DNA from: Enterobacter dykesii
Lineage (GTDB): Bacteria > Pseudomonadota > Gammaproteobacteria > Enterobacterales > Enterobacteriaceae
NCBI RefSeq assembly: GCF_008364625.2
Contig: NZ_CP126604.1
Span: forward strand, 3,472,001 to 3,536,000
DNA length: 64,000 nt
Direction: 5' to 3'
Numbering within the stretch: the first letter of the stretch is position 1; each line of letters starts with the position of its first letter. Below are positions 16,805 through 24,716 of the stretch, piece by piece. Below the pieces are notes generated by a model. The model had not been told where the DNA came from and did not search any database. It worked only from the letters and a program-made list of their open reading frames with translations. Both the position numbers and the translations under genes were made by a program.

Positions 16805-17992
16805 GTGGCACGGACAACACGCCCCCTGACCACCACCGAAGTCCTACGCGCTAAAGCGTTAGAGAAGGATTTAACGCTGCATGATGGCGATGGGCTTTTT
16901 CTGATAGTGAAAACCAACGGGAAAAAGCTCTGGCGTTTCCGTTATCAACGTCCGGCGACAAAACAGCGGACAATAATGGGGCTGGGTGCTTTCCCCGCCC
17001 TTTCACTTGCCGACGCCCGAGGGTTAAAAGCGGATTACCTTGCCTTGTTAGCCAACGGAATTGACCCACAAATTCAGGCCGAAGTTGCAGAGGAACAGCA
17101 GCAAATCGCTCTGGACAGTATTTTTTCAACGGTCGCCGCTAACTGGTTCCAGCTCAAAAGCAAAAGCGTTACCCCGGATTACGCAAAAGACATTTGGCGT
17201 TCACTGGAAAAAGATGTATTTCCTGCCATCGGAGAGGTCCCCGTTCAGCAAATCAAAGCCCGAATACTTGTTGAAGCCCTCGAGCCAATTAAAGCACGTG
17301 GGGCTTTGGAGACTGTTCGTAGGCTGGTACAGCGTATCAACGAGATAATGATTTACGCAGTTAACATCGGTTTGATAGATGCTAACCCGGCATCAGGCAT
17401 CGGTATGGCTTTTGCTAAGCCTAAAAAGCAAAACATGCCGACGCTACGGCCTGAAGAATTGCCGAAGCTGATGCGTGCTTTAGTCATGTCGAATCTGTCT
17501 GTTCCGACTCGCTGTCTTATTGAATGGCAACTCCTAACCCTCGTGCGTCCTTCGGAGGCCTCCGGCGCTCGGTGGGAGGAGATCGATCTCGATGCAAAAC
17601 TCTGGACGATTCCAGCCGAACGAATGAAGGCCAAGCGTGAACACATTGTTCCTCTATCTCCTCAGGCATTAGAGATACTTGCAGTAATGACGCCAATCAG
17701 TGCTCATCGAGAACATATTTTTCCTAGCAGGAATGATCCAAAGCAATCGATGAATAGCCAGACTGCTAATGCTGCGTTAAAAAGAATCGGATATGGGGGT
17801 AAACTAGTAGCACATGGTTTGCGCTCAATAGCGAGTACTGCGATGAACGAACAAGCTTTTAATTCTGATGTTATTGAGGCAGCTCTAGCTCATTGTGATA
17901 AAAATGAACTTAGGCGAGCTTATAATAGATCTATTTATTTAGATAAACGTAAAGAACTAATGAACTGGTGGGGCAATAAAGTCCGAAGCTAA
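16805..17992 (+). CDS. int: P4-type tyrosine integrase
   Basis: The 395-aa integrase carries the N-terminal DUF4102-type arm-binding domain (LTLHDGDGLFLIVKTNGKKLWRFRY), a core-binding domain near 105-185, and a catalytic domain. Catalytic residues are visible: Arg in TLVRPSEASGARWEE, H-x-x-R in AHGLRSIAST, a further His in ALAHCDKNE, and the Tyr in AYNRSIYLDKR. The family is that of CP4-57, P4 and SPI integrases. The start is GTG at 16805 (MARTTRPLT), as is common for this family. The gene follows an ssrA 3'-end copy and reads inward, so it probably integrates the element at ssrA. It looks intact. Confidence 0.92.
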   Translation: MARTTRPLTTTEVLRAKALEKDLTLHDGDGLFLIVKTNGKKLWRFRYQRPATKQRTIMGLGAFPALSLADARGLKADYLALLANGIDPQIQAEVAEEQQQIALDSIFSTVAANWFQLKSKSVTPDYAKDIWRSLEKDVFPAIGEVPVQQIKARILVEALEPIKARGALETVRRLVQRINEIMIYAVNIGLIDANPASGIGMAFAKPKKQNMPTLRPEELPKLMRALVMSNLSVPTRCLIEWQLLTLVRPSEASGARWEEIDLDAKLWTIPAERMKAKREHIVPLSPQALEILAVMTPISAHREHIFPSRNDPKQSMNSQTANAALKRIGYGGKLVAHGLRSIASTAMNEQAFNSDVIEAALAHCDKNELRRAYNRSIYLDKRKELMNWWGNKVRS

Positions 17993-18019
17993 AAAACAGT
18001 GGCCGTAAAAAACGGCCAC
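17991..18019 (-). terminator. terminator between int and the AIPR gene
   Basis: GTGGCCGT at 17999-18006 pairs with ACGGCCAC at 18012-18019. On the minus strand the stem is followed by TGTTTTTT, so it ends the AIPR transcript 10 bp after its stop. The stem may also block int read-through. Confidence 0.8.
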
Positions 18020-18028
18020 ATAAATAAG

Positions 18029-20031
18029 TCAAACCTTTTGATTTGCACGACTTTCATCAAACCCAACAATTTTCCCTGTTAAATCATATAAAACGCCGTC
18101 TTTTTGTCTATAAACTCTCCCTGCCTGAATTAATAATTCCACAGCAATTGTGTACTGTGCAGTGCTACAATCCAAAGCTCTTATAATATCGCGATGCATA
18201 CCAATCTGCCATGGTTGTGGTGGCAGTCGAGAAAACACAGTCTCTACAAACTCTTCGGTAACTTTAGTATTTCTATATGGACGTGATAGTCCAGTTATAG
18301 AATCATAAACACTACTGTATTTTTCAACACACTCTATGTTATCCAAATTAAATACCGTCTGCATATAAAGCATTAAATACAGGACGTTATTTCTACTTAA
18401 TTTTTTACTGTTAACGACGACAAAATCATCAGATAATTTCGCGATTTGCTGCCAAGCATCAGGAATGTTTTTGTTGAAAAGTTTATCTATATCAATCGAT
18501 AAGAGTTCTTTAAGCGTAAAGTCGAATTTCAAGAAATACAAAGAAACTGAACAGAATGCCAATATTTGACGCCATTTTTTCAGGAACCCTTCACCTCCTG
18601 AATGGCCTCTTATAGAATATAAGTATTCATCTGTTTTTTTAAGAATCAAGGCTATCTTAGGCCAAATGTTTATATCAAGACGCTCTGAGAAAATTGTATT
18701 ATACGCGCCTTCGTTCCTTAAAACTCTGGTTTTCATTCTGCTCGCATTGTATGGCATTTTCAAAACCAGAGTTGTTAAACCCGAGGCTATGTATAGAGGT
18801 GTTACAATAGCATCTCGTGTAACACCTTGATTTTTATAAAAATTCCTCCTTCTATCATAAAAGAATCCGTTTCGTAAAAGAATTTCTTCTACATCTTTTT
18901 GAATTCGTTCTGTAGCATGAAGTGAATATTGCTCTACTGCAGTTTGGTTATTAGTTGCCCGAATAATCTGATCACGCACACTTTCATCATTCGAAACAAT
19001 AACTTTAACCATTACCGCACGTTCATGCTGGTCAGAACCTCCATTGTCAAAATGCCTAAATATCGACTCAGATGTCTGTAGACCATTTACAATTTGTATA
19101 TCCTCCATGTAAATGGATTGCCCTATCATTTGAGCAGATGTAGATAATATTGTAACCCCATTATTTAACAGCCAGAAATCAGGTGAACCCTGGTCTGAAA
19201 GTGTTAATTTAATATCTTCATTAACGGCATTCAAGCCCATAAAATCTCTTACATTTGATTCAAACAAATATCTACGCAAAGTATGATCTGTTTCATTAGT
19301 TAAAAACTTATAATAGTCACTAAGCTTAACAATTAAAATGTAACGTTCGCCTCTAGATAATGAATCCAAATATGGCAACTCCAAAGAAAAGTTAGGAGTC
19401 TGCCTATAAAGACTGATAATTTCTCTTGCACCTAAAAATGAAAAATCAACATCACAGTGGCCGAATGATTCTTCTGTGATTTTCTTTATCTGCTCAGCCC
19501 GACTATAAATAGATTCACCAACCTCTGTTGATTCACCTCTAGAGCCATAAATAAAGTGAATATTAAAACTATTCATTCTAGCAGAGACTTTTTTATAAGA
19601 AAATATTAAATCATCTCTTTTCTTTTTAACTTCATCGTTGTACTGGCCATTTAATTCTGATGTAGGCACTCTAAAATCAAATAATTCATTGACAGTAGAA
19701 ATTAAACTTTCAAGACTGCTTGTTTATATGTGTCATGATGTTTACATGTCACTATATAGATTGCCAAGTCAGTACCTTTCTTTGGCCACACAAAGTCATT
19801 CACATCCTGTAATAAATGCCCATTAATTATGATATATAGCCCATCAATCCCGCCATCATGTCCACCATCTACCCATCCGCTCTCAATCTCTTCAAAAGAA
19901 AAATCATATTCTTTTAACACCTGTTCTAATACTAAATATTCAAAAACCTCGCCCTTATTTGATGACGGGTTGTTTTCCTGCATACGATCTTCAATGATTC
20001 CATCAAGTAAAACCGTGTCATTTCTTGCCAT
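18029..20031 (-). pseudogene. AIPR-family abortive phage infection protein, split by one frameshift
   Basis: Two frames together make a normal-length AIPR protein of about 667 aa. The first (start ATG 20031, ends 19702) carries the N-terminal nuclease-like domain with WVDGGHDGGIDGLY and IYIVTCKHHDTYKQ, a D...CxK pattern like Mrr-type enzymes. The second (in phase from about 19720 to 18029) carries the AIPR core, with FWLLNNGVTIL and IQIVNGLQTSESIF, and a long helical C-terminal part. The frames meet in KQAVL/ESLIS near 19703-19722; one missing base there would explain the break. The rest shows no decay. It may be a recent inactivation, a sequencing error, or phase-variable. AIPR proteins act in abortive infection. 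Confidence 0.85.
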
Positions 20032-20210
20032 GTTTATTACCAAAATTAATAGATTTACGGTTAAAGCACATACTAACCCACTAACAAATGAGTATGTATC
20101 GGTTGCCTCAAGATTTGTGGTCTCAATCGAAGTTGCAGTATATCGAATGTTATTACCTTTGAGCGCAATGCTCTCCCCGCCCCGCCTGCCCGCTTAAGGG
20201 GGCGCTTTTA

Positions 20211-20417
20211 ATGCAGGTGCATGACCGGCCTCAGAGCGCGCCAGTGCTGGCGCTGGCGGGGAATTCGGTGTCGTTAAAACGCATTCAAAACTATGCGCCT
20301 ATGCATGCATGGCTTTTATACGTAAAAATGGCGGGATTTTCGGGGATTTTTAAGCGGACTACTGCACGGCCAGTTCTGCACGACGGCGGGTATAATTCAG
20401 GTTCTGTGCAGGTGTGA
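20211..20417 (+). CDS. Ash-like satellite-phage protein fragment
   Basis: The 68-aa frame contains SAPVLALAGNSVSL, then YAPMHAWLLYVKMAGFSG, which resembles the Ash family found near the regulatory region of P4-like elements. It is shorter than usual and could be a remnant. GC-rich DNA with a GCCTGCCCGC-type run precedes it. Its biological role in this element is unclear. Confidence 0.4.
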   Translation: MQVHDRPQSAPVLALAGNSVSLKRIQNYAPMHAWLLYVKMAGFSGIFKRTTARPVLHDGGYNSGSVQV

Positions 20418-20428
20418 ATTTTTCACGA

Positions 20429-20716
20429 CTATACATCTACATCGCGCGAAGCCGCGTCAGGCCTGAATCCGATGGCCGCTAAAATGTCATTATCCTGCTC
20501 CGAATAATTAATTTTTTCACCGGCGACCAGCCAGAGCTGTAGCGCCTCCCTCAGATAGTCGAGTGAGTGCTGCATGGCGCAGCGCTGAACGGCGGGATGT
20601 TGCCCGGAATAATTCATCAGTCCAGGGGCAAGTGCGGCGGCCAGCTCCGCACCGTGCACCTGCATAAAATCATTTAAACGGTCGCGGATGCTGATTCGCT
20701 GTACTTTCTCATACAA
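20429..20716 (-). CDS. small hypothetical island protein, up to 95 aa
   Basis: The product is mostly helical and acidic (VQRISIRDRLNDFMQVHGAELAAALAPGL, quoted as key pattern RLNDF and ALAPGL; LDYLREALQLWLVAGEKINY). The frame starts at TTG (20716), and no clear ribosome binding site decides between that and ATG at 20665. I do not recognise the family, although proteins with this size and pattern are frequent in enterobacterial satellite elements. It reads toward the Ash-like gene end. Confidence 0.5.
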   Translation of the reverse strand: MYEKVQRISIRDRLNDFMQVHGAELAAALAPGLMNYSGQHPAVQRCAMQHSLDYLREALQLWLVAGEKINYSEQDNDILAAIGFRPDAASRDVDV

Positions 20717-20884
20717 TCAGATATAACAGTCCGCAACCTGATGAATTTCCCACTTATTTACCTCAATCTCACGCAGCGTTTACAGTCTTCGTCCGTTGTT
20801 TCCGTCACTCACGTGTAATAAACTACCAGCATTATTATCAGCCCCAAAAGGGCTGATAATAATGCAACTAATTTTGACTTACCG

Positions 20885-21199
20885 TTAAAAAAGCCAGCGA
20901 CCAGCATTTGCCGATTCAATAAGCATACTTACTGTCAAAGGCTCGGGCGCGTGATGATCGGTTCTAAGATAGCGGGGCAATATCGCATTTGGGAGGAATC
21001 GAATCCCCTCATTAGGGAAATATCGATTAAAGACAAAATCAGACATATTAACATTCAGGCTTTCTGAATATTCCTCCAGAAAATCAGTCATATCTTCCGG
21101 CAGTACACTTTGTTTTCCTGTGCTTACAGAAGTATCGTCAGACATTTCCCAGAAGTGTTTTTTAATGAGTTCCCTGACGAGTGCTGCTTTGTCTGTCAT
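20885..21199 (-). CDS. DUF1493-family protein
   Basis: The 104-aa product has the DUF1493 layout: an N-terminal VRELIKKHF helix, an acidic D/E-rich middle (PEDMTDFLEEYSESLNVNMSDF), then FNRYFPNEG and a C-terminal PLTVSMLIESANAGRW. The family resembles acyl-carrier-like folds and occurs in enterobacterial islands next to STM2901-type genes. Its start overlaps the upstream stop in a TAATG, so it is translationally coupled to the STM2901-like gene. The function is unknown. Confidence 0.8.
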   Translation of the reverse strand: MTDKAALVRELIKKHFWEMSDDTSVSTGKQSVLPEDMTDFLEEYSESLNVNMSDFVFNRYFPNEGIRFLPNAILPRYLRTDHHAPEPLTVSMLIESANAGRWLF

Positions 21200-21645
21200 T
21201 ACCTTTCTCCTTGCCCAACGATAAGCTGATAACGGTGGATAACGTTATGGGTGATCATGGCAAGGTCATAGGCCGTCAGTACGGCACCAACCCAAGGGAG
21301 CCATCTCCCGATGTATGCTCCTATACTGGTTGTGTATGCCCATTCGCCACGCAAGAGTTTTGCCCATGTGATGGTTCTACGACCCTGCTTAAAACGCTGT
21401 CGAATAAGCGCACGAAGTCCAAGAGAAAGCGGGCTTGTTCCCCTGGTTGCAGCGCCAGCCCCCAGCTTCCCACTGACAGGGATTACCGGCAAGCTGACTA
21501 ACATGGAAGCAATTGCCATCAAATCAATCACATCACTAAACTGCTTTTTAAATTCATCCAGAATAAGCCAGTAAAGTAGCTCCTCTTTGTCGACGCTCAT
21601 TCCCTCAAAGAAGTATGTTCCGTTTAACTGTTCGGTCGTATCCAT
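21199..21645 (-). CDS. STM2901-family membrane-associated protein
   Basis: The 148-aa protein starts with the LNGTYFFEGMS pattern of the STM2901 family. A hydrophobic helix at about 42-62 (IDLMAIASMLVSLPVIPVSGKL), a GAATRGTS segment and a second hydrophobic helix near 112-132 (YIGRWLPWVGAVLTAYDLAMI) follow. Paired with DUF1493 in one transcript, as in Salmonella islands. The pair could be a two-gene toxin/immunity or defence-like cassette, but no function is established that I can name. Confidence 0.75.
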   Translation of the reverse strand: MDTTEQLNGTYFFEGMSVDKEELLYWLILDEFKKQFSDVIDLMAIASMLVSLPVIPVSGKLGAGAATRGTSPLSLGLRALIRQRFKQGRRTITWAKLLRGEWAYTTSIGAYIGRWLPWVGAVLTAYDLAMITHNVIHRYQLIVGQGER

Positions 21646-21675
21646 AGACTTTCCCTGTTTAAGCTGACGAACTAA

Positions 21676-21945
21676 ATGCTAATACTGGCCTTTGGTGTCG
21701 TCCAGAACATACTCCACAACATTATCCTAAATTTGGATTTAGGCGTTGCCGCTACAAGGAATGTAGGGAAAGAATGCAAACCAAGTCAACTTTGCATATC
21801 TTCAAGCTTCAATGGATACCAGAAATTGCCAGACGGCATTATCATTCAATGGGGGAAGTCGACTTCTGGCACAGTTGGCACCATTATCGGCGGCTTCGTC
21901 GGCGGCGCTCTTGCTGCATGGGAAATGGGACGTTTGTGGAATTGA
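21676..21945 (+). CDS. tail-fibre remnant fused to a glycine-rich hydrophobic tail, 89 aa
   Basis: Residues about 24-60 decay from a phage tail-fibre C terminus: LGVAATRNVGKE, then NGYQKLPDGIIIQWGKS, both recognisable tail-fibre signatures. After QWGKSTS the frame continues into GTVGTIIGGFVGGALAAWEMGRLW, a glycine-zipper-like hydrophobic segment that tail fibres do not have. There is no convincing ribosome binding site at 21676; translation could begin at an internal start. The last codons lie 2 bp before the next gene. It is either a chimeric relic or the source of a short membrane-active peptide. Confidence 0.45.
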   Translation: MLILAFGVVQNILHNIILNLDLGVAATRNVGKECKPSQLCISSSFNGYQKLPDGIIIQWGKSTSGTVGTIIGGFVGGALAAWEMGRLWN

Positions 21946-21947
21946 TT

Positions 21948-22415
21948 ATGCAACAGGTTAATTCAATAACATTGGTTAAGGTTAGTGAAGCTACCGATGT
22001 ATCCCAGGCTCAATCTGACGTTGTGCTCAATGGTAAAAGCACCGGCATTATTGTACCGGGGCAAGTGCTGGAAGCAGCGGTCCAGGTTAATGAGCAGCGT
22101 TACATCCTGTTTCTGACGGATGACATTATTTTTGAAGAATCCCTGACAATTGTCCTTATTGACGTTCATGACGGGCTTAAAGAAATTGTTCATTTGGGCA
22201 ATGAGTACTCCACAGGAACTTTTGCGGATCTCCAGGTCACTGACGATAGCGTGGACTTCAGGTTTATTGGGGATTATATCTGGACACTGAAAGTATCAGA
22301 TTCACCCCGCCTGCGGCTTCCTTTTGTTTCCGATCCAAAAGGTGTTAAACGGGAGTCTGGTCTGAAAAAGTACATAACGATTTCTGCAACACCAGCGTCG
22401 GAAAACGTAAGCTGA
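21948..22415 (+). CDS. hypothetical protein, 155 aa, after the tail-fibre remnant
   Basis: The ATG at 21948 (MQQVNSITLVKVSEAT) lies two bases after the preceding stop; a longer frame starting at 21774 is a shadow of the tail-fibre remnant. The protein is beta-rich and acidic (IIVPGQVLEAAVQ, YILFLTDDIIFEESLTIVLID, VDFRFIGDYIWTLKV), with no signal peptide or membrane segment. I do not recognise it. Its close linkage to a hydrophobic glycine-rich peptide would fit an immunity or partner protein; that is inference from position. Confidence 0.55.
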   Translation: MQQVNSITLVKVSEATDVSQAQSDVVLNGKSTGIIVPGQVLEAAVQVNEQRYILFLTDDIIFEESLTIVLIDVHDGLKEIVHLGNEYSTGTFADLQVTDDSVDFRFIGDYIWTLKVSDSPRLRLPFVSDPKGVKRESGLKKYITISATPASENVS

Positions 22416-22489
22416 AGTCATTATTTAACAGAATGAAAAGGCTTTCTGGTGAGCTGGATAAATGCACCTGAGAATTATGCAGCCCCGGA

Positions 22490-22590
22490 TAGCCAACCAG
22501 AATCTCCATCAGTAATAACCCTATTCACCTGATGAAATCCTGAAAGCCCGCACGGTACAACCCCTGCGGGCTTTTTAGTACCTCACCCCA
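22490..22590 (+). repeat. diverged ssrA-3'-flank copy (right end of island B)
   Basis: The sequence AACCAGAATCTCCATCAGTAATAACC ... CTGATGAAATCCTGAAAGCCCGCACGG ... CCCCTGCGGGC (key blocks ATCTCCATC, GATGAAATCC, GCCCGCACGG) follows the copy at 16590-16690 block by block with many substitutions. It lacks a clear tmRNA acceptor end. It marks where island DNA stops and the bap-linked chromosomal segment begins. Confidence 0.65.
22546..22576 (+). terminator. ssrA-type terminator (copy 2)
   Basis: GCCCGCA at 22546-22552 pairs with TGCGGGC at 22565-22571, followed by TTTTT. It matches the stem of the copy at 16656. Confidence 0.85.
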
Positions 22591-22701
22591 CCGTTCCCCA
22601 TCCCTTTGACAAACATCAACACCCTCTCCCCCTTCCTGCGCAAAATTACCCACGCCACCCAGCGCTACGGATTAGCCGCCCCAACCCGGAAGCCCCCCAC
22701 C

Positions 22702-22785
22702 ATGTACAGACCCATAACCGTCATTATCTTTATTCTCCTGACCCTCGCCGCCCTCGCGGAAATAGGCGTTTTATCCTTTGGATAA
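22702..22785 (+). CDS. possible 27-aa single-span membrane peptide
   Basis: ATG at 22702 opens a 27-codon frame, MYRPITVIIFILLTLAALAE followed by IGVLSFG, which is a single hydrophobic helix. No good Shine-Dalgarno sequence is seen and length alone proves little. It would fit the class of tiny inner-membrane proteins of enterobacteria. The rest of the 22416-22910 gap holds the att/terminator copy and nothing else I can name. Confidence 0.3.
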   Translation: MYRPITVIIFILLTLAALAEIGVLSFG

Positions 22786-22910
22786 TCCTCAGGCGAAATA
22801 TCCCTCATCAGGGCACGCTGATCTCATTACAGTTTTTTCCTAAAGCCATCCCGCTTCGCCTGTGCCATGCTAAATCACGCTCATAACCGATAACGTTAAA
22901 TGAGGATATT

Positions 22911-23267
22911 ATGAAAAAAACAATTATCGCATTATCTGCCGTTCTGCTGGCTTCCCCAGTATTTGCTGCGACCACACATGCAACTGACGATACCGTCGCG
23001 GCGGCGAACGCAAACGCCAACGAGGCGAAGCAAAAACTGCACGAAGAGCAGAACAAAGGTGAAGAGCTGAAGCTGAAACAGAAGCATGCTGCAGAAGGCA
23101 AGAGCGAGAGCCTGGGCAGCAAGGTCAGCGAAGATTCCCAGAAAGCCTGGCATAAAACCAAAGAAGGCACCGAGAAAGGGTGGGATGCCACCAAAGAAGG
23201 CGCTGAGAAAGGCTGGAACAAAACCAAAGAAGGTGCCAGCGAGCTGGAAAAGAAAGTCACTGAGTAA
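22911..23267 (+). CDS. secreted Lys/Glu-rich repeat protein (LEA-like), 118 aa
   Basis: A clear Sec signal peptide (MKKTIIALSAVLLASPVFA, cut after A-x-A) is followed by an alanine-rich helix and then three near-repeats of an 11-residue unit (KTKEGTEKGWD, ATKEGAEKGWN, KTKEGASELEK). Eleven-residue Lys/Glu/Gly amphipathic repeats recall LEA/apolipoprotein-type stress proteins. It is probably a periplasmic, unfolded or helix-on-demand stress protein. GAGGA precedes the ATG. A strong terminator follows directly. The codon use is that of the core genome. Confidence 0.7.
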   Translation: MKKTIIALSAVLLASPVFAATTHATDDTVAAANANANEAKQKLHEEQNKGEELKLKQKHAAEGKSESLGSKVSEDSQKAWHKTKEGTEKGWDATKEGAEKGWNKTKEGASELEKKVTE

Positions 23268-23281
23268 GTATTTATACTCAC

Positions 23282-23308
23282 AAAAAGGTCGCGCTTGCGG
23301 CCTTTTTT
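23282..23308 (+). terminator. rho-independent terminator after the LEA-like gene
   Basis: AAAAAGGTCGC and GCGGCCTTTTTT form a stem with a GCTT loop and a U tract, 15 bp after the stop codon. Confidence 0.85.
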
Positions 23309-23372
23309 ATTTCTTCGAATACAATTAGCACCTCGGGCGTTTACGCAGTGCGCACTTATCGGAGAAACCACG

Positions 23373-23933
23373 ATGTATCGCCTTTTGGCCTTTCTGACCG
23401 TTCTGCTGTTATGTCCTTCCCTGCATGCTGCCCCGAAGAGCTACATTATCGACACCAATAACACCGCCATTCGGTTGTCGTGGCATGCCTTCGGCGGCAT
23501 ACTCTCCTGGGCGACGTTCAGGGGCGTGATGGGCGCCGTGACGCTCAACCCGGAAAATGACGTCGACGACCATATTCACGTCACCATTCCCGTAGCGACT
23601 CTCGTAGCCTCAAACAAGCTGCTCACCTGGCAGCTGAAAAACGACATGTTTTTTGAATCCGAGCGCTACCCGACTATCGAGTTCATCAGCTCTCGTGTGG
23701 TTTCCCAGGGCGACGGGCGGTTCAGGGTGTTCGGCACGCTGACCGTACGAAACATTGCCCGCCCGTTGATCCTTGAGGCCGTCGTGAGAGACCCGCACGC
23801 GCAGGCCCTCACGCTGGATGCCACGACGGCGATCTCGCGCGCGGCCTACGGGATGGATAAGTTTGCCCTGGTCGTGGACGATCGTATTGCCATCGCTATT
23901 GCGATTAAGACGAACGACGTGCCGTCATCCTGA
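23373..23933 (+). CDS. YceI-family periplasmic protein
   Basis: The protein is 186 aa from the ATG at 23373 (GGAGA nine bases upstream; the longer frame from 23295 has no site). It starts with a signal peptide ending LHAA and carries the YceI lipocalin-like domain: YIIDTNNTAIRLSWHAFGG, then FRGVMGAVTLNPEND, LKNDMFFESERYPTIEF, and GTLTVRNIARPLILE. YceI proteins bind isoprenoid-type lipids in the periplasm. It converges on and overlaps the end of the anti-sigma gene by 9 bp. YceI genes are often linked to ECF sigma factors, which fits here. Confidence 0.85.
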   Translation: MYRLLAFLTVLLLCPSLHAAPKSYIIDTNNTAIRLSWHAFGGILSWATFRGVMGAVTLNPENDVDDHIHVTIPVATLVASNKLLTWQLKNDMFFESERYPTIEFISSRVVSQGDGRFRVFGTLTVRNIARPLILEAVVRDPHAQALTLDATTAISRAAYGMDKFALVVDDRIAIAIAIKTNDVPSS

Positions 23934-24716
23934 GATGAGCCGCTGTAGCTGCTCCGCATTTCCCCGCAGATGAGACGGCGGGTTGCGGCCAATGAGGACA
24001 AACTGGTAGCCCGCCTCCTGCCACCACGCCAGGTTCATGCCGTGCCGCTGCTCCTGGCGCAGAGAGGCCGTCGCCTTTTCATCAACAGGAGAGATACAGA
24101 GCGCCATCGGGCCGTAGTCGGCGTTGATCCAGGCAATCTGCGCGATCGAGGTGGTTTCATAGCGCAGCATTCGCACCATTTTCAGCTCTGCCCCCTGCAG
24201 GACAAGCTGCGACATATTCAGCTTCATGCCGATATCCTGCGCGGCTCGTTCCAGCCCGCGCTGCAGGACCGGCGTTGCGCTGTCCATATCCAGTAGCGTC
24301 TCGACGCTGTACAGGGACATATATTGCGCTTCGAGGTCGCGAATATGGGCGTTCTCATCCGCTGGCGAGGAAGCGGGCCTCAGCAGGTAGCCCAGCCCGG
24401 ATCCGACCATCAAAAAGCTGACCGACGCGGCAATCAGCGCCCGCCTGCTGACGCCAGCCGGCGTGGAGGATTGTGGATCGGAAAGGGCCGCCAGACGCGC
24501 CTGCATTGCCTCAAGTGGCGCCTCATCCAGCAGGGGGGCAAACGCCCCGGCGAAATCCTGGGTGCTTTTCATCAGCTCGGCGGTTCGCCCGGAGAGGCGT
24601 TCATCACTTTTCAACTGTTCTTCAAATTGCTGCGCGTCGGCGCGGCACATCTCGCCATCTATCCATGCCACGATAGCGTCGTCGTTATAGGGCGGTGCAA
24701 AACGGTGCGCGTTCAA
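23925..24716 (-). CDS. anti-sigma factor (membrane-anchored)
   Basis: The protein is 263 aa. The N-terminal 75 residues have the zinc-less anti-sigma pattern (DDAIVAWIDGEM, then a helix bundle), followed by a transmembrane helix at about 94-112 (RALIAASVSFLMVGSGLGYLL) and a periplasmic domain with YGPMALCISP. It starts at TTG (24716) in a TTGA overlap with the sigma stop, with AAGGAG at good spacing. It should hold the partner sigma factor at the membrane until an envelope signal is received. Confidence 0.85.
   Translation of the reverse strand: MNAHRFAPPYNDDAIVAWIDGEMCRADAQQFEEQLKSDERLSGRTAELMKSTQDFAGAFAPLLDEAPLEAMQARLAALSDPQSSTPAGVSRRALIAASVSFLMVGSGLGYLLRPASSPADENAHIRDLEAQYMSLYSVETLLDMDSATPVLQRGLERAAQDIGMKLNMSQLVLQGAELKMVRMLRYETTSIAQIAWINADYGPMALCISPVDEKATASLRQEQRHGMNLAWWQEAGYQFVLIGRNPPSHLRGNAEQLQRLISG

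Larger units (their letters stand above)
16690..22580. mobile_element. accessory island B (P4-like integrative element at ssrA)
   Basis: The element has a P4-type integrase at its left end, reading inward, right after an ssrA 3'-end copy. It contains a split AIPR abortive-infection gene, a fragment of an Ash-like satellite gene, small hypothetical genes, a DUF1493/STM2901 pair and a tail-fibre remnant. The right end is a diverged ssrA-type terminator at about 22490-22580. It lacks structural phage genes, which suggests a satellite or degraded prophage. The right copy differs from the left at many positions, so the element may be old or the right end may derive from another element. Confidence 0.7.

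Noticed and set aside
22808..23371. Minus-strand Ser/Phe-rich 187-codon frame
   Set aside because: Antisense to the LEA-like secreted protein; its repeats are only the mirror of the Lys/Glu repeats.
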